Source: Clostridia bacterium
GTDB lineage: Bacteria; Bacillota; Clostridia; Christensenellales; CAG-314
DNA length: 64,000 nt
Direction of reading: 5' to 3'
Assembly (NCBI GenBank): GCA_028703495.1
Contig: JAQVMT010000001.1
Span: 62,001 to 126,000, forward strand
Below the pieces are notes generated by a model, which was given only the letters and a program-made list of their open reading frames with translations, made no database searches and was not told the origin of the DNA. Below are positions 34,159-43,258 of this stretch, piece by piece. The position numbers and the translations under genes are program-made. Every line of letters starts with the position of its first letter. Within the stretch, counting starts at the first letter, position 1.

Positions 34159-35756
34159 TGGATAAAGCAATGGAAATTAAAAGAATATCTCCCGAAATGT
34201 TTGAATTTGCCCAGATGGGGGACAAGCTCCACGATAAAAAGCTGGAGACAAAGCCTGTCGGATATTTTAAGGATGCGTTCAGACGTTTCAAGAAAAATCA
34301 AGCGTCGGTTATCGCCGCGATTATTATCGTGCTGATTATATTGTACGCCATATTTGTGCCGATTACCTCACAGTATACGGTTGGCTTTAAAGATGCCGAG
34401 TTTAAGTATTTGAGACCGAGAAGCTTATTCCTTGAGAAATTCGGGATTTTCGAAGGCGGCTTGGAAATGACGTTAAGTCAGAATTTCTACGCCAATATGG
34501 TAGGTATCGGAATTGCCGCAGAGGATCAGAACGGCGAAGGCGCGACTTGGGCTGAGGGTATCGAATCGGAGTATTATCCGATACTGAAGATCTACGAAAA
34601 GACTACCCAAACGGTTGCCGGCGAAAGCAGTAACAGCTGGATTTGTGATGTAAGCTCCTATTACAAAATGGGATTCTCCTATAAAGAGGTTGCCGCATCG
34701 GAGTACGACAAGATTCTTGCATGGCAGGAGGAAACGGGTATCCCCGTTCTTTACCCGATGATAAACAGAGGCTCCTCGGACACGCCCAGCGAATGGTGTA
34801 ACGACTATTCGGATGCGAATTGCTGGTACGCCACGAAAAGAGGCGTTCCTGTAAACTACGCAAGTAATGCCGCAGGATATGAGCTTCTGACTGTCGAACA
34901 GCTCGAAAGCGGAGCAAAGACGTTTCAGGATATCTATTTGCGCAATGAGGACGGCGAGGTTCAGTACTTCGTTTCCACCGCGAAGGGCGGTACGATGTGT
35001 ACCATTCGCGTTATGACGTATAACTATTATATCTACCTTTACGGTCACGAGCCAAGCTATATCTTCGGAACAGACGGTAGCGGATACGATATCGCAATAA
35101 GACTTGCCAACGGTATCCAATTGTCGCTTATTTTGGCGTTTTCCGTATTCTTTATTAACTTCTTTATCGGCACGGTATACGGAGCTATCGAAGGATATTA
35201 CGGCGGAGTCATTGACCTTATTATGGAGCGTATTTCGGATATATTGAGCCGAGTTCCCTTCATCATTGTTGCAACGCTTTTCCAGATGTATTTGGTGGCA
35301 ACCGGAAAAGCATCCACCATAGAAGCCTTGCTCTTCGCGTTCGTCCTAACCGGTTGGTTAGGCACGGCGTACCTTGTCCGTACGCAGTTTTACAGGTTTA
35401 AAACGCAGGAGTATGTATTTGCAGCCCGAACGCTCGGTGCAAGCGATTTCAGGCTGATTGCAAAGCACATTTACCCAAATACCTTGGGTACGATAATTAC
35501 ATCGTCCATCTTGGGAATTCCCGGTGTTATATTTACCGAATCGAGCTTGAGCTATCTAGGCATTATCAACTTGGATGGAACAGAGCAGACCTCGATCGGA
35601 ACTATGTTGGCGAACGGAAATGCAATTATGGCGGAGCATCCGCACGTAATATTGTTCCCTGCTTTGGTAATATCGTTGCTGATGATTTCATTCAATCTGT
35701 TCGGTAACGGTTTGAGAGACGCGTTTAACCCGTCGCTACGTGGATCGGAGGGATAA
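34155..35756 (+). CDS. oppC: Oligopeptide ABC transporter permease OppC with large external insertion
   Basis: Second membrane subunit. The core is normal: cytoplasmic start, span 1 ASVIAAIIIVLIILYAIFVP (about 50-70), the transport core from about residue 312, and the EAA loop FAARTLGASDFRLIAKHIYP. The protein is 533 residues, against about 300 in most OppC proteins. The extra 230 or so residues lie between spans 1 and 2, rich in Tyr, Trp, Ser and Glu, and should face outward, where the receptor docks. Two start codons (ATGATG, 34155 and 34158) are both usable. The stop lies one base before oppD. Confidence 0.93.
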   Translation: MMDKAMEIKRISPEMFEFAQMGDKLHDKKLETKPVGYFKDAFRRFKKNQASVIAAIIIVLIILYAIFVPITSQYTVGFKDAEFKYLRPRSLFLEKFGIFEGGLEMTLSQNFYANMVGIGIAAEDQNGEGATWAEGIESEYYPILKIYEKTTQTVAGESSNSWICDVSSYYKMGFSYKEVAASEYDKILAWQEETGIPVLYPMINRGSSDTPSEWCNDYSDANCWYATKRGVPVNYASNAAGYELLTVEQLESGAKTFQDIYLRNEDGEVQYFVSTAKGGTMCTIRVMTYNYYIYLYGHEPSYIFGTDGSGYDIAIRLANGIQLSLILAFSVFFINFFIGTVYGAIEGYYGGVIDLIMERISDILSRVPFIIVATLFQMYLVATGKASTIEALLFAFVLTGWLGTAYLVRTQFYRFKTQEYVFAARTLGASDFRLIAKHIYPNTLGTIITSSILGIPGVIFTESSLSYLGIINLDGTEQTSIGTMLANGNAIMAEHPHVILFPALVISLLMISFNLFGNGLRDAFNPSLRGSEG

Positions 35757-35757
35757 T

Positions 35758-37980
35758 ATGGAAAAGAAGATTGATGTAAAAAACCTAAAGATATCTTTCC
35801 GCACTAACAACGGAAAGGTTCAAGCGGTTCGAGATATTTCATTTGAGCTGTACGAGGGCGAAACGCTCGCAATCGTCGGAGAATCGGGATCCGGTAAGTC
35901 GGTTACAAGTAAGGCGATACTCGGAATTCTCGCTGGTAACTCCATTATCGAAGGCGGAGAGATCATCTACGACGGAAAGGATTTGCTCAAAATTAAAGAG
36001 GACGACTTCCACCAGATAAGAGGCGACAAAATTGCTATGATTTTCCAAGATCCTCTTTCTAGCTTGAATCCTATCGTAAGAATAGGCAAACAGCTTACAG
36101 AGGCTATGCTTTTGAAAAACAGAAGCAAGAGAAGAAACTGCGGTCGTATTTTCAAGCACTATATGGTTCTTTTGAGGAAGCATGCCGATGCAGGCGCGTC
36201 CGCAGAAGAAGCTAAGAAGAATCAGGAAACGATCAGCACCTTCGAAAAGGCTGTATTTAAGGGCATCGAGTACGAGATTAAATACAACGATGCTCATGAA
36301 GCGGTCGTTGACGTTTTGGAGAATGCAAAGAACGTTCTGTTCGAGCTCGAGAAGAACGTCGTCAAGGATATTGTCAAGGAGTGCAAGGAAATACGCACTT
36401 ACGGACTTAGAGCCAAGAACAGATTCGTCGTTTTCAATGATGAAGCCAGATTCGAGGACGCTTTGGAAAAGCTTGGAACTCTCGCTGCTGAATGGCACGA
36501 AAGGGATAAGAAGGTCAAAAAGGAAAAAGCAATCGCCAAAAAACGCAGAGTCGAGTACGTCGAGCCCGCTAAGGTGGAGATCGAACCCGTTCTTAAGACG
36601 ATTATCGAGATTGCACAGCGCGTTTCCGAGTTTTCTAAGCCAAGCTTTGTTGCTATCGGCTTTAGAATGATTAAGCACGAGGCGACCTTGCCCAACGCCG
36701 ATATCGACGAAATGAACGCGATTCTGATGAAGGAAATGAAGACGGAGTTTTACGACACGTTCGAAAAAACTCTTGTACGTGCTCTAGACGACTCGCATAA
36801 CTGTTCGATTGCCAATAAAAAAGCTGCTATCGACGTTTTGGAGAAGAACAGAGATTTCTTCAAGAATAACGAAACTTTCAAGGAAGGCGAAGCCAATAAG
36901 TACGTTAAACATACGATCGCTTGCGTTAAATCCGCAATCGACCATATGGAGATTAAAAAAGACAATTTGAGTTATACTTTTAATACGACGCTAACACACG
37001 CGGTCGGACGCTATTTCAAGGGTATAAACCGCAACGACAAGGAGCAGGCTCGTTTCGATAAGCAAACTCAAAAGATTGAGAAGATCGTCGCAAAGGGACA
37101 TATTCCCGAGTGGTCGGTCGTTCCTGCGGATATCGTAAATATCCAAGAAGCGAGAGAGCATATCGTATTTGTTATCGACAGAATCATCAATCACTTCAAC
37201 GATTCTATCCGTGACGATGCGTTTAAGGCGGAGGAAGTGTCCAACGAGGTCTTTAGCTTCCTCGAGGAACAGGCGAGCGGATCGGTATTCAAGGTTACTC
37301 AAAGAATGGCGAAGAACACCGCTATCAAGCTGATGGAAGAAGTAGGTATTGCCGAACCCAGAAGACGTTACAGACAATACCCTTTCGAATTCAGCGGTGG
37401 TATGAGACAAAGAATCGTTATCGCAATCGCCCTTGCCGCGAACCCCGATGTTTTGATTTGCGACGAGCCGACAACTGCGCTTGACGTTACCATCCAATCT
37501 CAAATATTGGAATTGATCAATAACTTGAAGAAGGAGCGTAACCTTTCGGTTATTTTCATTACGCACGATTTGGGTGTTGTCGCCAATATGGCGGATAGAA
37601 TTGCCGTTATGTACGCAGGCAAGATTGTTGAGTACGGCACGGCTTTGGATGTGTTCTATAACCCGATACACCCGTACACTTGGGCTCTGTTGTCGTCTAT
37701 GCCCGACTTGGACACCAAGGAAAAGTTGGAGGCTATACCCGGCACACCGCCGAATATGATTTATCCCCCCGTGGGAGATGCGTTTGCAGAAAGAAATAGG
37801 TATGCGTTGAAGGTTGACTTCGTGGAGCAACCCCCGATGTTCAAAATCAGCGACACCCATTTTGCTGCTACTTGGCTTGCCCACCCCGATGCACCCAAAG
37901 TCGATCCTCCGAGGATTGTCACCGAGCGTATCGCAAGAATGAAGAGATTAGCGGAGGCGGACAATGGAAACAAAGGATAA
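35758..37980 (+). CDS. oppD: Oligopeptide ABC transporter ATPase OppD with a ~390-residue insertion
   Basis: ATP-binding subunit of the importer. Walker A is GESGSGKS (41-48), the Q-loop [12 protein letters not shown] (94-105), the signature FSGGMRQR (about 545-552), Walker [13 protein letters not shown], the switch H in ITHDLG, and the OppD-type C-terminal [15 protein letters not shown] region. Between the Q-loop and the signature, normally about 60 residues apart, lie about 450, so roughly 390 extra residues at 122-512. They are Lys/Glu-rich and look largely helical or coiled coil. All catalytic motifs are intact. It overlaps oppF by 17 bases. Confidence 0.93.
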   Translation: MEKKIDVKNLKISFRTNNGKVQAVRDISFELYEGETLAIVGESGSGKSVTSKAILGILAGNSIIEGGEIIYDGKDLLKIKEDDFHQIRGDKIAMIFQDPLSSLNPIVRIGKQLTEAMLLKNRSKRRNCGRIFKHYMVLLRKHADAGASAEEAKKNQETISTFEKAVFKGIEYEIKYNDAHEAVVDVLENAKNVLFELEKNVVKDIVKECKEIRTYGLRAKNRFVVFNDEARFEDALEKLGTLAAEWHERDKKVKKEKAIAKKRRVEYVEPAKVEIEPVLKTIIEIAQRVSEFSKPSFVAIGFRMIKHEATLPNADIDEMNAILMKEMKTEFYDTFEKTLVRALDDSHNCSIANKKAAIDVLEKNRDFFKNNETFKEGEANKYVKHTIACVKSAIDHMEIKKDNLSYTFNTTLTHAVGRYFKGINRNDKEQARFDKQTQKIEKIVAKGHIPEWSVVPADIVNIQEAREHIVFVIDRIINHFNDSIRDDAFKAEEVSNEVFSFLEEQASGSVFKVTQRMAKNTAIKLMEEVGIAEPRRRYRQYPFEFSGGMRQRIVIAIALAANPDVLICDEPTTALDVTIQSQILELINNLKKERNLSVIFITHDLGVVANMADRIAVMYAGKIVEYGTALDVFYNPIHPYTWALLSSMPDLDTKEKLEAIPGTPPNMIYPPVGDAFAERNRYALKVDFVEQPPMFKISDTHFAATWLAHPDAPKVDPPRIVTERIARMKRLAEADNGNKG

Positions 37981-39271
37981 AGAAGTTTTACTCAGAGTCG
38001 AGCAACTCTGCCAATATTTCAAGCTTGGAAAATCCGAGCTAAAGGCAGTTAACAAAGTCAGCTTCAACATTTATAAAGGTGAGGTTTTCGGACTTGTAGG
38101 AGAGTCCGGTTGCGGAAAGACCACTACCGGACGTTCAATTATTAAGCTTTACGAATCAACGGGAGGCAACGTTTACTTCAAGGATCAGAGGATTTGCGCA
38201 GGAAATCGTCTTTACAAGGACGCGATTGCTGCGGCGAAGGAAGATTGCGCAGATACCGTTAGAGGCTACGAAGCCGAGATAAAGGAAGAAACTGCAAAGA
38301 ACCCTGCAAACGAAGCTACCATAAAGGAAAAGTACCATCGTTTGATCAGCGAGAAGCGTGAAGAGACCTCAAAGATTATTAAAGAGAATAGGGTTGCTAT
38401 CAAAGAGGCTCGTGACGATCAACGTAACTGCGATAAAAAATACTCTGCAAGGCGCGTTGCCGAGCTGAAGGCTGAATACGAACCGATTTTTGCCAATGCA
38501 ACTCCCGATAAGCTTCCGGAAATCAAAAAAGAATATAATAAGAAGCTGCATATTGCAAAAAGGGAAAGACTTGTTACGCAAATCCAAATGATATTCCAAG
38601 ACCCTATTGCATCGTTGAACCCTCGTATGACGGTTGAAACCATCGTTTCCGAAGGCTTGATAATCAAGGGTGTAAGAGATAAGGCATACATTCAGGAGAA
38701 GGTTTATGAGGCTTTGGAGCAGGTCGGACTTGTAAGAGAGCATGCGACAAGATACCCGCACGAGTTCAGCGGCGGACAAAGACAAAGAATCGGTATCGCA
38801 AGATCTATTATTATGCGCCCCGATTTGATTATCGCCGATGAGCCTATCAGTGCGTTGGACGTTAGTATTCAGGCGCAGGTTATAAACCTTTTAAACGATT
38901 TGAGAAGTCAGTTGGGTTTGACAATTATGTTTATTGCCCATGACCTTTCGGTTGTTAAGTACTTCTCCGACAGAATCGGCGTTATGTACTACGGAAATTT
39001 GGTTGAATTGACCTCCTCGGACGAGCTGTTCAAACACCCCTTCCACCCGTACACGAGATCATTGCTAAGCGCAATTCCGTCGCCGGATCCTATCTATGAG
39101 AAGAAGAGGAAGAGGATAACCTATAACCCCTTGGTTGACCACGATTACTCGAAGGAGCAACCTACCTTGAGAGAGGTTCTTCCCGGTCACTTCGTATTGT
39201 GCAATACTGCCGAGATGGAGGAGTATAGGAGAATCGCCGCAGAAAAGGATTTGATTCAAAAGGCGGAATGA
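37964..39271 (+). CDS. oppF: Oligopeptide ABC transporter ATPase OppF with a ~115-residue insertion
   Basis: Second ATPase of the importer. Motifs are Walker A GESGCGKT (46-53), Q-loop MIFQDPIASLNPRM (about 209-222), signature FSGGQRQR (about 267), Walker B LIIADEPISALD, the switch H in IAHDLSV and the C-terminal HPYTRSLLSAIPSPDP. The extra segment, about residues 80-200, is Lys/Glu-rich and helical. It lies before the Q-loop, whereas in OppD it lies after it. The protein is 435 residues, against about 320 usually. Start overlaps the oppD end; GGAGG lies upstream of ATG. Confidence 0.94.
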   Translation: METKDKEVLLRVEQLCQYFKLGKSELKAVNKVSFNIYKGEVFGLVGESGCGKTTTGRSIIKLYESTGGNVYFKDQRICAGNRLYKDAIAAAKEDCADTVRGYEAEIKEETAKNPANEATIKEKYHRLISEKREETSKIIKENRVAIKEARDDQRNCDKKYSARRVAELKAEYEPIFANATPDKLPEIKKEYNKKLHIAKRERLVTQIQMIFQDPIASLNPRMTVETIVSEGLIIKGVRDKAYIQEKVYEALEQVGLVREHATRYPHEFSGGQRQRIGIARSIIMRPDLIIADEPISALDVSIQAQVINLLNDLRSQLGLTIMFIAHDLSVVKYFSDRIGVMYYGNLVELTSSDELFKHPFHPYTRSLLSAIPSPDPIYEKKRKRITYNPLVDHDYSKEQPTLREVLPGHFVLCNTAEMEEYRRIAAEKDLIQKAE

Positions 39272-39302
39272 TAAAATCGGCGCATTTGCGTCGTTTGATT
39301 GG

Positions 39303-39337
39303 AATAGCGGCGTCTGTAATCGATGCCGCTATTTTAA
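39303..39337 (+). terminator. Terminator of the opp operon
   Basis: AATAGCGGC and GCCGCTATT form a perfect 9-bp stem around a 13-base loop and run into TTTTAAG. It lies 32 bp after the oppF stop. Confidence 0.7.
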
Positions 39338-39379
39338 GTATATCGAGCTTGAGCGGCGCGTAAAAGGAAATATTTATAG

Positions 39380-40075
39380 ATGATAAAGGAACTTTTTCAA
39401 AATACTAAGTTCAAACGATACCTGTACAGCATACTGACAGGAGTCGTATTGGCAGTGGCTGTCGCGCTCAATAAAGGGCTGACGGACGTTGCCGCGCACT
39501 ATAAGCTGCTCGCTCTTTGCGACGGTCTTAGCGTTGGCGGGATTGCGTTGCTTTGCGTTGCGGGATTTTTGTACGCTTACGATAACGAGTTGTTCGATGG
39601 TATAAGCTATGGCGTTAAATCCTTGTTTCACGTTCGTCGTCCGCAGAAATTCTACAAGGGAATGAATGAGAGTTATTCGGAATACAAGGAGAGAAAGCAT
39701 AAGGAGAAGGGCGGATACAGAGAGATTGTCTTTGTAGGCTTGAGCTTTTTATTGCTAGCTTTGATTTTCTTGATTTCTGCTTATTCCATGGATCAAGTGG
39801 AAATTGTAACCTCGTTGAAGGATGAGAACATTGCTACCGATAACGTGTATGCGTTTGATGCGCGCGCCTATCTCGATGGTGAAGAAATCGAGGTTAAGGT
39901 GTACTTTGAAACCGAAAACAACAACGATGCAGGGAGATATTTGGAGAGAGGAGAGGATGGCTTGTTCTACACTCCAGAGCTTATTAGGGAAAGAAACGGA
40001 GTTTATATTTATTGCTTAGGAAACGATGGCGAAGTAATTAAATCCGTACTTTATATTATTATTTATACTCCGTGA
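39380..40075 (+). CDS. DUF3899-like membrane protein
   Basis: A 231-residue protein with two N-terminal spans (about 13-32 and 45-66) joined by a short loop, then FDGISYGVKSLF and a Lys/Tyr-rich stretch, a third span (REIVFVGLSFLLLALIFLIS) and an outward C-terminal domain of about 85 residues. The first half resembles DUF3899 (DGLSVGGIALLCVAGFL, then NELFDGISYG). The function is unknown. It starts 24 bp before mscS and may be co-transcribed with it. Confidence 0.7.
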   Translation: MIKELFQNTKFKRYLYSILTGVVLAVAVALNKGLTDVAAHYKLLALCDGLSVGGIALLCVAGFLYAYDNELFDGISYGVKSLFHVRRPQKFYKGMNESYSEYKERKHKEKGGYREIVFVGLSFLLLALIFLISAYSMDQVEIVTSLKDENIATDNVYAFDARAYLDGEEIEVKVYFETENNNDAGRYLERGEDGLFYTPELIRERNGVYIYCLGNDGEVIKSVLYIIIYTP

Positions 40076-40098
40076 AACGCGGAAAGGGTAGGTGAATT

Positions 40099-40995
40099 AT
40101 GTGGGAGTACATTAAAGACAAGGGAATATTGCTAGCCGAGGCAGCTATTTTGTTGGCAATATGCATCGGCGCGTATTTTCTCATCATGTATTTAACTCGA
40201 AAAATTCTGGGAAAAACCAAAATAGTATCGATTACGCAAAAATTCTTGCTTTCCTTACTTAAGGTTGTGCTTTTCGGGTTAATCATTATCATTATGCTGA
40301 ATAAGCTCAACGTTGAAACCACTGGACTGCTCGCTTTGGTTGCGGCCGCCGGTCTGGCTGTCAGTTTGGCGTTGCAAAACAGCCTGAGCAATTTGGCGAA
40401 CGGAATCGTTGTGGTGACGACACAGCCATTTTTGGAGGGCGACTATGTTAGCATCGGCGGCGTAGAGGGAAGCGTCAAAGAAATACGTCTGTTGACCACT
40501 CATTTGATAACTGTGGATGGTAAGTATGTAATACTGCCCAATTCCTCTGTGGTTACGCAGGAGGTTGTAAACTATTCGGCTAACGGCAAGAGGAGAGTGG
40601 ACTTCAACTTCTCCGTAGCCTATGATAGTGACACCGCAAAGGTCAAGGATATCATTACGAAAGTAATTAAAAGCAGCGAAAAGGTGCATAACACGCCAGC
40701 CGCACTGGTGGTTTTAAAGACCTTGGGTGCGAGTAGCATCGATTTCTTCGCAAATTGTTGGTGTGATTCGGGCGACTATTGGGACGTCTTGTTCTATGTA
40801 ACCGATACCGTTTTCAACGAGTTCAAAAAAGAGGGCATCTCCGTGCCGTATAACCAGCTCGAAGTGCGTATGCGTAACGACGATGTCGTTATGCCGTTTG
40901 ACGACAGAGCATTGGCAGAAAAGAATAAAACTCCCAAAGAGGTAGAAGAAACAAGCGAATTGGGTAAGGTGTTAAAACGCATAAAGAAAGACTGA
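40099..40995 (+). CDS. mscS: Small-conductance mechanosensitive channel MscS
   Basis: Membrane channel that opens under membrane tension and protects cells from hypo-osmotic burst. The 298-residue protein has three spans. The pore-lining third helix shows the Ala/Gly-packing pattern LVAAAGLAVSLALQNSLSNL, followed by the beta domain PFLEGDYVSIGGVEGSVKEI and VILPNSSV, as in MscS. A cytosolic mixed domain and a charged tail follow. AGGTG precedes the ATG. Confidence 0.95.
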   Translation: MWEYIKDKGILLAEAAILLAICIGAYFLIMYLTRKILGKTKIVSITQKFLLSLLKVVLFGLIIIIMLNKLNVETTGLLALVAAAGLAVSLALQNSLSNLANGIVVVTTQPFLEGDYVSIGGVEGSVKEIRLLTTHLITVDGKYVILPNSSVVTQEVVNYSANGKRRVDFNFSVAYDSDTAKVKDIITKVIKSSEKVHNTPAALVVLKTLGASSIDFFANCWCDSGDYWDVLFYVTDTVFNEFKKEGISVPYNQLEVRMRNDDVVMPFDDRALAEKNKTPKEVEETSELGKVLKRIKKD

Positions 40996-41065
40996 TTGTA
41001 TGGTAGTGCCGAGTCGTGCCTTTAAATGCGCTTGTCATATATCAGAGTCGAAAGCTTAGTCTACG

Positions 41066-41094
41066 CCCTACTGTGAAAAAATGGCAGTGGGCGC
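41066..41094 (+). other. Hairpin downstream of mscS
   Basis: CGCCCTACTG and CAGTGGGCG form a stem around TGAAAAAATGG. No T-run follows. It may be a weak terminator or mRNA-end hairpin between mscS and the small gene at 41173. Confidence 0.45.
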
Positions 41095-41172
41095 AAGTTG
41101 CTAACAATGTATTTTTTTGCGTTACCTCCACAAATTACAATTACCGATGTAAGTCGGAATAAAGGAGGATAT

Positions 41173-41316
41173 ATGAAGAATACTAACACAGGCAGTAAAG
41201 CCGCAAGCAATCGTAAGACTCGGAATTGCTCAAACAATTCGCAAACCAAAAACGTAAAGGATTCATCCGAAAAAGCTTCGAGAACGACTCGAAACGAAAA
41301 AAACTGTTCGGACTAA
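41173..41316 (+). CDS. Small hydrophilic protein, 47 aa
   Basis: A short frame with a near-perfect ribosome site (AAAGGAGG, then ATATATG) and its own terminator 24 bp after the stop. The product (MKNTNTGSKAASNRKTRNCS, then more of the same) is made almost only of Lys, Asn, Ser, Thr, Arg and two Cys, is strongly basic, and probably has no stable fold. Signals rather than similarity support it as a real gene. It could be a small acid-soluble-like or nucleic-acid-binding protein, but that is a guess. Confidence 0.65.
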   Translation: MKNTNTGSKAASNRKTRNCSNNSQTKNVKDSSEKASRTTRNEKNCSD

Positions 41317-41338
41317 TCTCTCAATACTAGTTAGTTCA

Positions 41339-41371
41339 TAACGGGGAAGCTTGGTCTTTCCCGTTTTTTCT
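41339..41371 (+). terminator. Rho-independent terminator
   Basis: AACGGGGAAG and CTTTCCCGTT form a 10-bp stem (one G-U) with a six-base loop, followed by TTTTC. It ends the 47-aa gene. Confidence 0.85.
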
Positions 41372-41580
41372 TGAAGATTGCGACTCCGTTCTTTTAAATT
41401 AGGTTTTATTAGGTGTTGAAATCAAACTGAAGTTATTAAACTTGAAGGTAGTAACTTCGTTCTGTTTGATAAGGTTTTCATTCGGTGTTGAATTCGAACA
41501 GAAGTTAAATTAATTTGAAGATGGCGACTCCGTTCTGTTTAAATTCGGTTTTTATATGAGGTTGACAATCGTGAAGTTGT
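41371..41580. repeat. Three-unit ladder, period about 72 bp
   Basis: Units start at TTGAAG in 41371, 41442 and 41515. They share GACTCCGTTCTNTTTAAATT, GGTTTTNATT and GAANTCGAACAGAAGTT-like blocks at roughly 70-80% identity by eye. No gene is seen in 41372-41954 apart from the promoter and leader below. Confidence 0.85.
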
Positions 41581-41683
41581 TTTTAAAACAAGAATGAGTG
41601 CAAAGGAATTAACGTATTTATGCCTTAAGGGAGGGATTTTGAATAAATAATCTAATAAATACGCATTTGACAAGTCGTATTAT

Positions 41684-41712
41684 TTGACTAGTCAACAAAA
41701 ATGTGCTAAAAT
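41684..41712 (+). promoter_or_regulatory. Sigma-A promoter of degV
   Basis: TTGACT (41684-41689) and TAAAAT (41707-41712) are 17 bases apart; a second TTGACA lies at 41667. The start near 41719 gives a leader of about 235 nt. Confidence 0.75.
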
Positions 41713-41755
41713 CCGTTATAAGTGGTAGGATATATTGATGCGTTTTATGCGTAGA

Positions 41756-41930
41756 CTAATAGGAGCGGGAAAGGTTTATTCTCCTAACCGAAAGGGCGTG
41801 GTGTCGATACCTGGCGATGCCTTCAACGCAGTTGAATAAAGCGGTGAGATAATATCTTGAGGAGCCGTGATTGAAGCAAGACGGCATATAGGGTTTGTCA
41901 TGCAAAAGGAATGTACGACTAAACCCGACG
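41756..41930 (+). ncRNA. Candidate structured leader RNA upstream of degV
   Basis: Several strong inverted repeats lie in the transcribed leader: TAGGAG/CTCCTA near 41759-41785, TTCAAC-GCA-GTTGAA at 41822-41836, CGG...CCG enclosing GAGATAATATCTTGAG at about 41842-41867, and GGGTTTGTC/GACTAAACCC at 41891-41926. The density of stems and G-rich joining regions exceeds that of other gaps here. I tried the common riboswitch classes from memory and found no match. It may be a cis-regulatory RNA for degV or a free small RNA. Confidence 0.45.
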
Positions 41931-41954
41931 AATTAAATAAAAAAGGGGTTTACT

Positions 41955-42800
41955 ATGATAAAAATCACAGCGGACAGCACTTGTGATTTGTCGCGCGATA
42001 TAATCGAGAGATATAACATTTCAATTATACCGATAAATATCGTTACAGAGAACGCGACTTATGCTGATGGCGAGGAAATTACGCCAATCGAATTGCTTGC
42101 CAAGATGGAAAGCGGAATACTCTGCAAGACAAGCGCGGCAAATTCTGTCGAGTATGAAAGGCGTTTTAAAGAATATGCGGAGCAATACGATGCAATCATA
42201 CACATTAATTTAGGTGCGAATTTTTCCTCCAGTTTTAATAATGCATCCAAAGCGGCGGAAAAATTCAAAAATGTTTATTGTATAGATTCTAAGAATTTGT
42301 CAACGGGAAGCGGACACGTTGTTATGAAGGCTTGCGAAATGGCACAAGGCGGTCTAAATGCGACAGAAATTGTTGAGAATATAAAAAATGACGTTATTCC
42401 CAGAGTCGACGCAAGCTTCGTTGTGGACAATATGCAGTATTTGTACAGAGGCGGCCGTTGCTCCGGCTTGGAGTTTTTGGCGGCGAAAGTGCTTAGAATC
42501 AAGCCCTGTATCGAGGTAAGAAACGGTAAAATGGAAGTGGGCAAAAAGTACATCGGAAAATTCGAAAAAGCCTTGCGTGAGTACGTTAAGCAACGTCTAA
42601 ACAGCGGCAACATCGACTATTCGAGATGCTTTATAACGCACCCAAACTGTTCGCGTGAGATTGTGGATATGGTAAAACACCATGTCGTCAAATATGCCGA
42701 TTTCAAGGAAATAATCGAAACTAACGCAGGCTGTACGGTTACCGCGCACTGCGCAGGCAATACCTTGGGCATTCTTTATCTAAAACGAGTCAACGTATAG
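41955..42800 (+). CDS. degV: DegV family fatty-acid-binding protein
   Basis: A 281-residue two-domain EDD-fold protein that binds a fatty acid; DegV/FakB-type proteins present fatty acids to the FakA kinase for phospholipid synthesis. Family motifs are ITADSTCDLSRDII at the start, INIVTENATYADGEEITPIE, KTSAANSVEY, SGHVVMKACEMA, FVVDNMQYLYRGGRCSGLE and IKPCIEV, ending in AHCAGNTLGILY. AAGGGG lies upstream of the ATG. No fakA gene is adjacent. Confidence 0.92.
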   Translation: MIKITADSTCDLSRDIIERYNISIIPINIVTENATYADGEEITPIELLAKMESGILCKTSAANSVEYERRFKEYAEQYDAIIHINLGANFSSSFNNASKAAEKFKNVYCIDSKNLSTGSGHVVMKACEMAQGGLNATEIVENIKNDVIPRVDASFVVDNMQYLYRGGRCSGLEFLAAKVLRIKPCIEVRNGKMEVGKKYIGKFEKALREYVKQRLNSGNIDYSRCFITHPNCSREIVDMVKHHVVKYADFKEIIETNAGCTVTAHCAGNTLGILYLKRVNV

Positions 42801-43015
42801 GACTGTAAAACCTTGCGATGGTTTTAAATTGTCGAGTTTGGTTGGCTTTTTCCGACATTCGCAGCGCAAAGCTTCGGATTAATTAGAAGCTTGGGCTATC
42901 GTGTGGGAAATTTACTTTGCCTATTTGGCAATATGAGTAATACAAGGTATAATTCATTTAAAAGACAGCTTCGGGGAGGACATTGGCTGCACTTTTTTTA
43001 CGGAGGGATTTAATT

Positions 43016-43246
43016 ATGCTAATCAATCTTCTGGCTTTAAGCGGGCAAACTCTCATTTACATCGTTGTCGCTACGATTTGCGTCTTGGTGTTTTTCCGAT
43101 TTTTGTTGTATCCGATTTTGATGATTGTGCTCAACGCGAGTGCGAACAAGAAGATTAAGCGGATAAACAACTATATGGAATCGGCTGCAAAAAATGGCAA
43201 GTCTAGCCAAGGCGGTTCGCAATTCGAAGCGAACAAACGGCGATAA
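43016..43246 (+). CDS. Small membrane protein, 76 aa
   Basis: Starts MLINLLALSGQTLIYIVVAT; residues of about 10-45 form one or two membrane spans, followed by a basic, Ser/Gly-rich tail. ATG 43016 has GGAGGG 7 bases upstream. Function unknown. It ends 12 bp before the next gene, with which it shares a compact arrangement and a similar one-span-plus-tail plan. Confidence 0.65.
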   Translation: MLINLLALSGQTLIYIVVATICVLVFFRFLLYPILMIVLNASANKKIKRINNYMESAAKNGKSSQGGSQFEANKRR

Positions 43247-43258
43247 GGAGGGTGTATA

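Noticed and set aside
41756-41930. Assignment of the degV leader to a known riboswitch (SAM, cobalamin, lysine, TPP, c-di-GMP)
   Set aside because: None of the conserved core sequences of these classes could be found; it is left as an unassigned structured leader.
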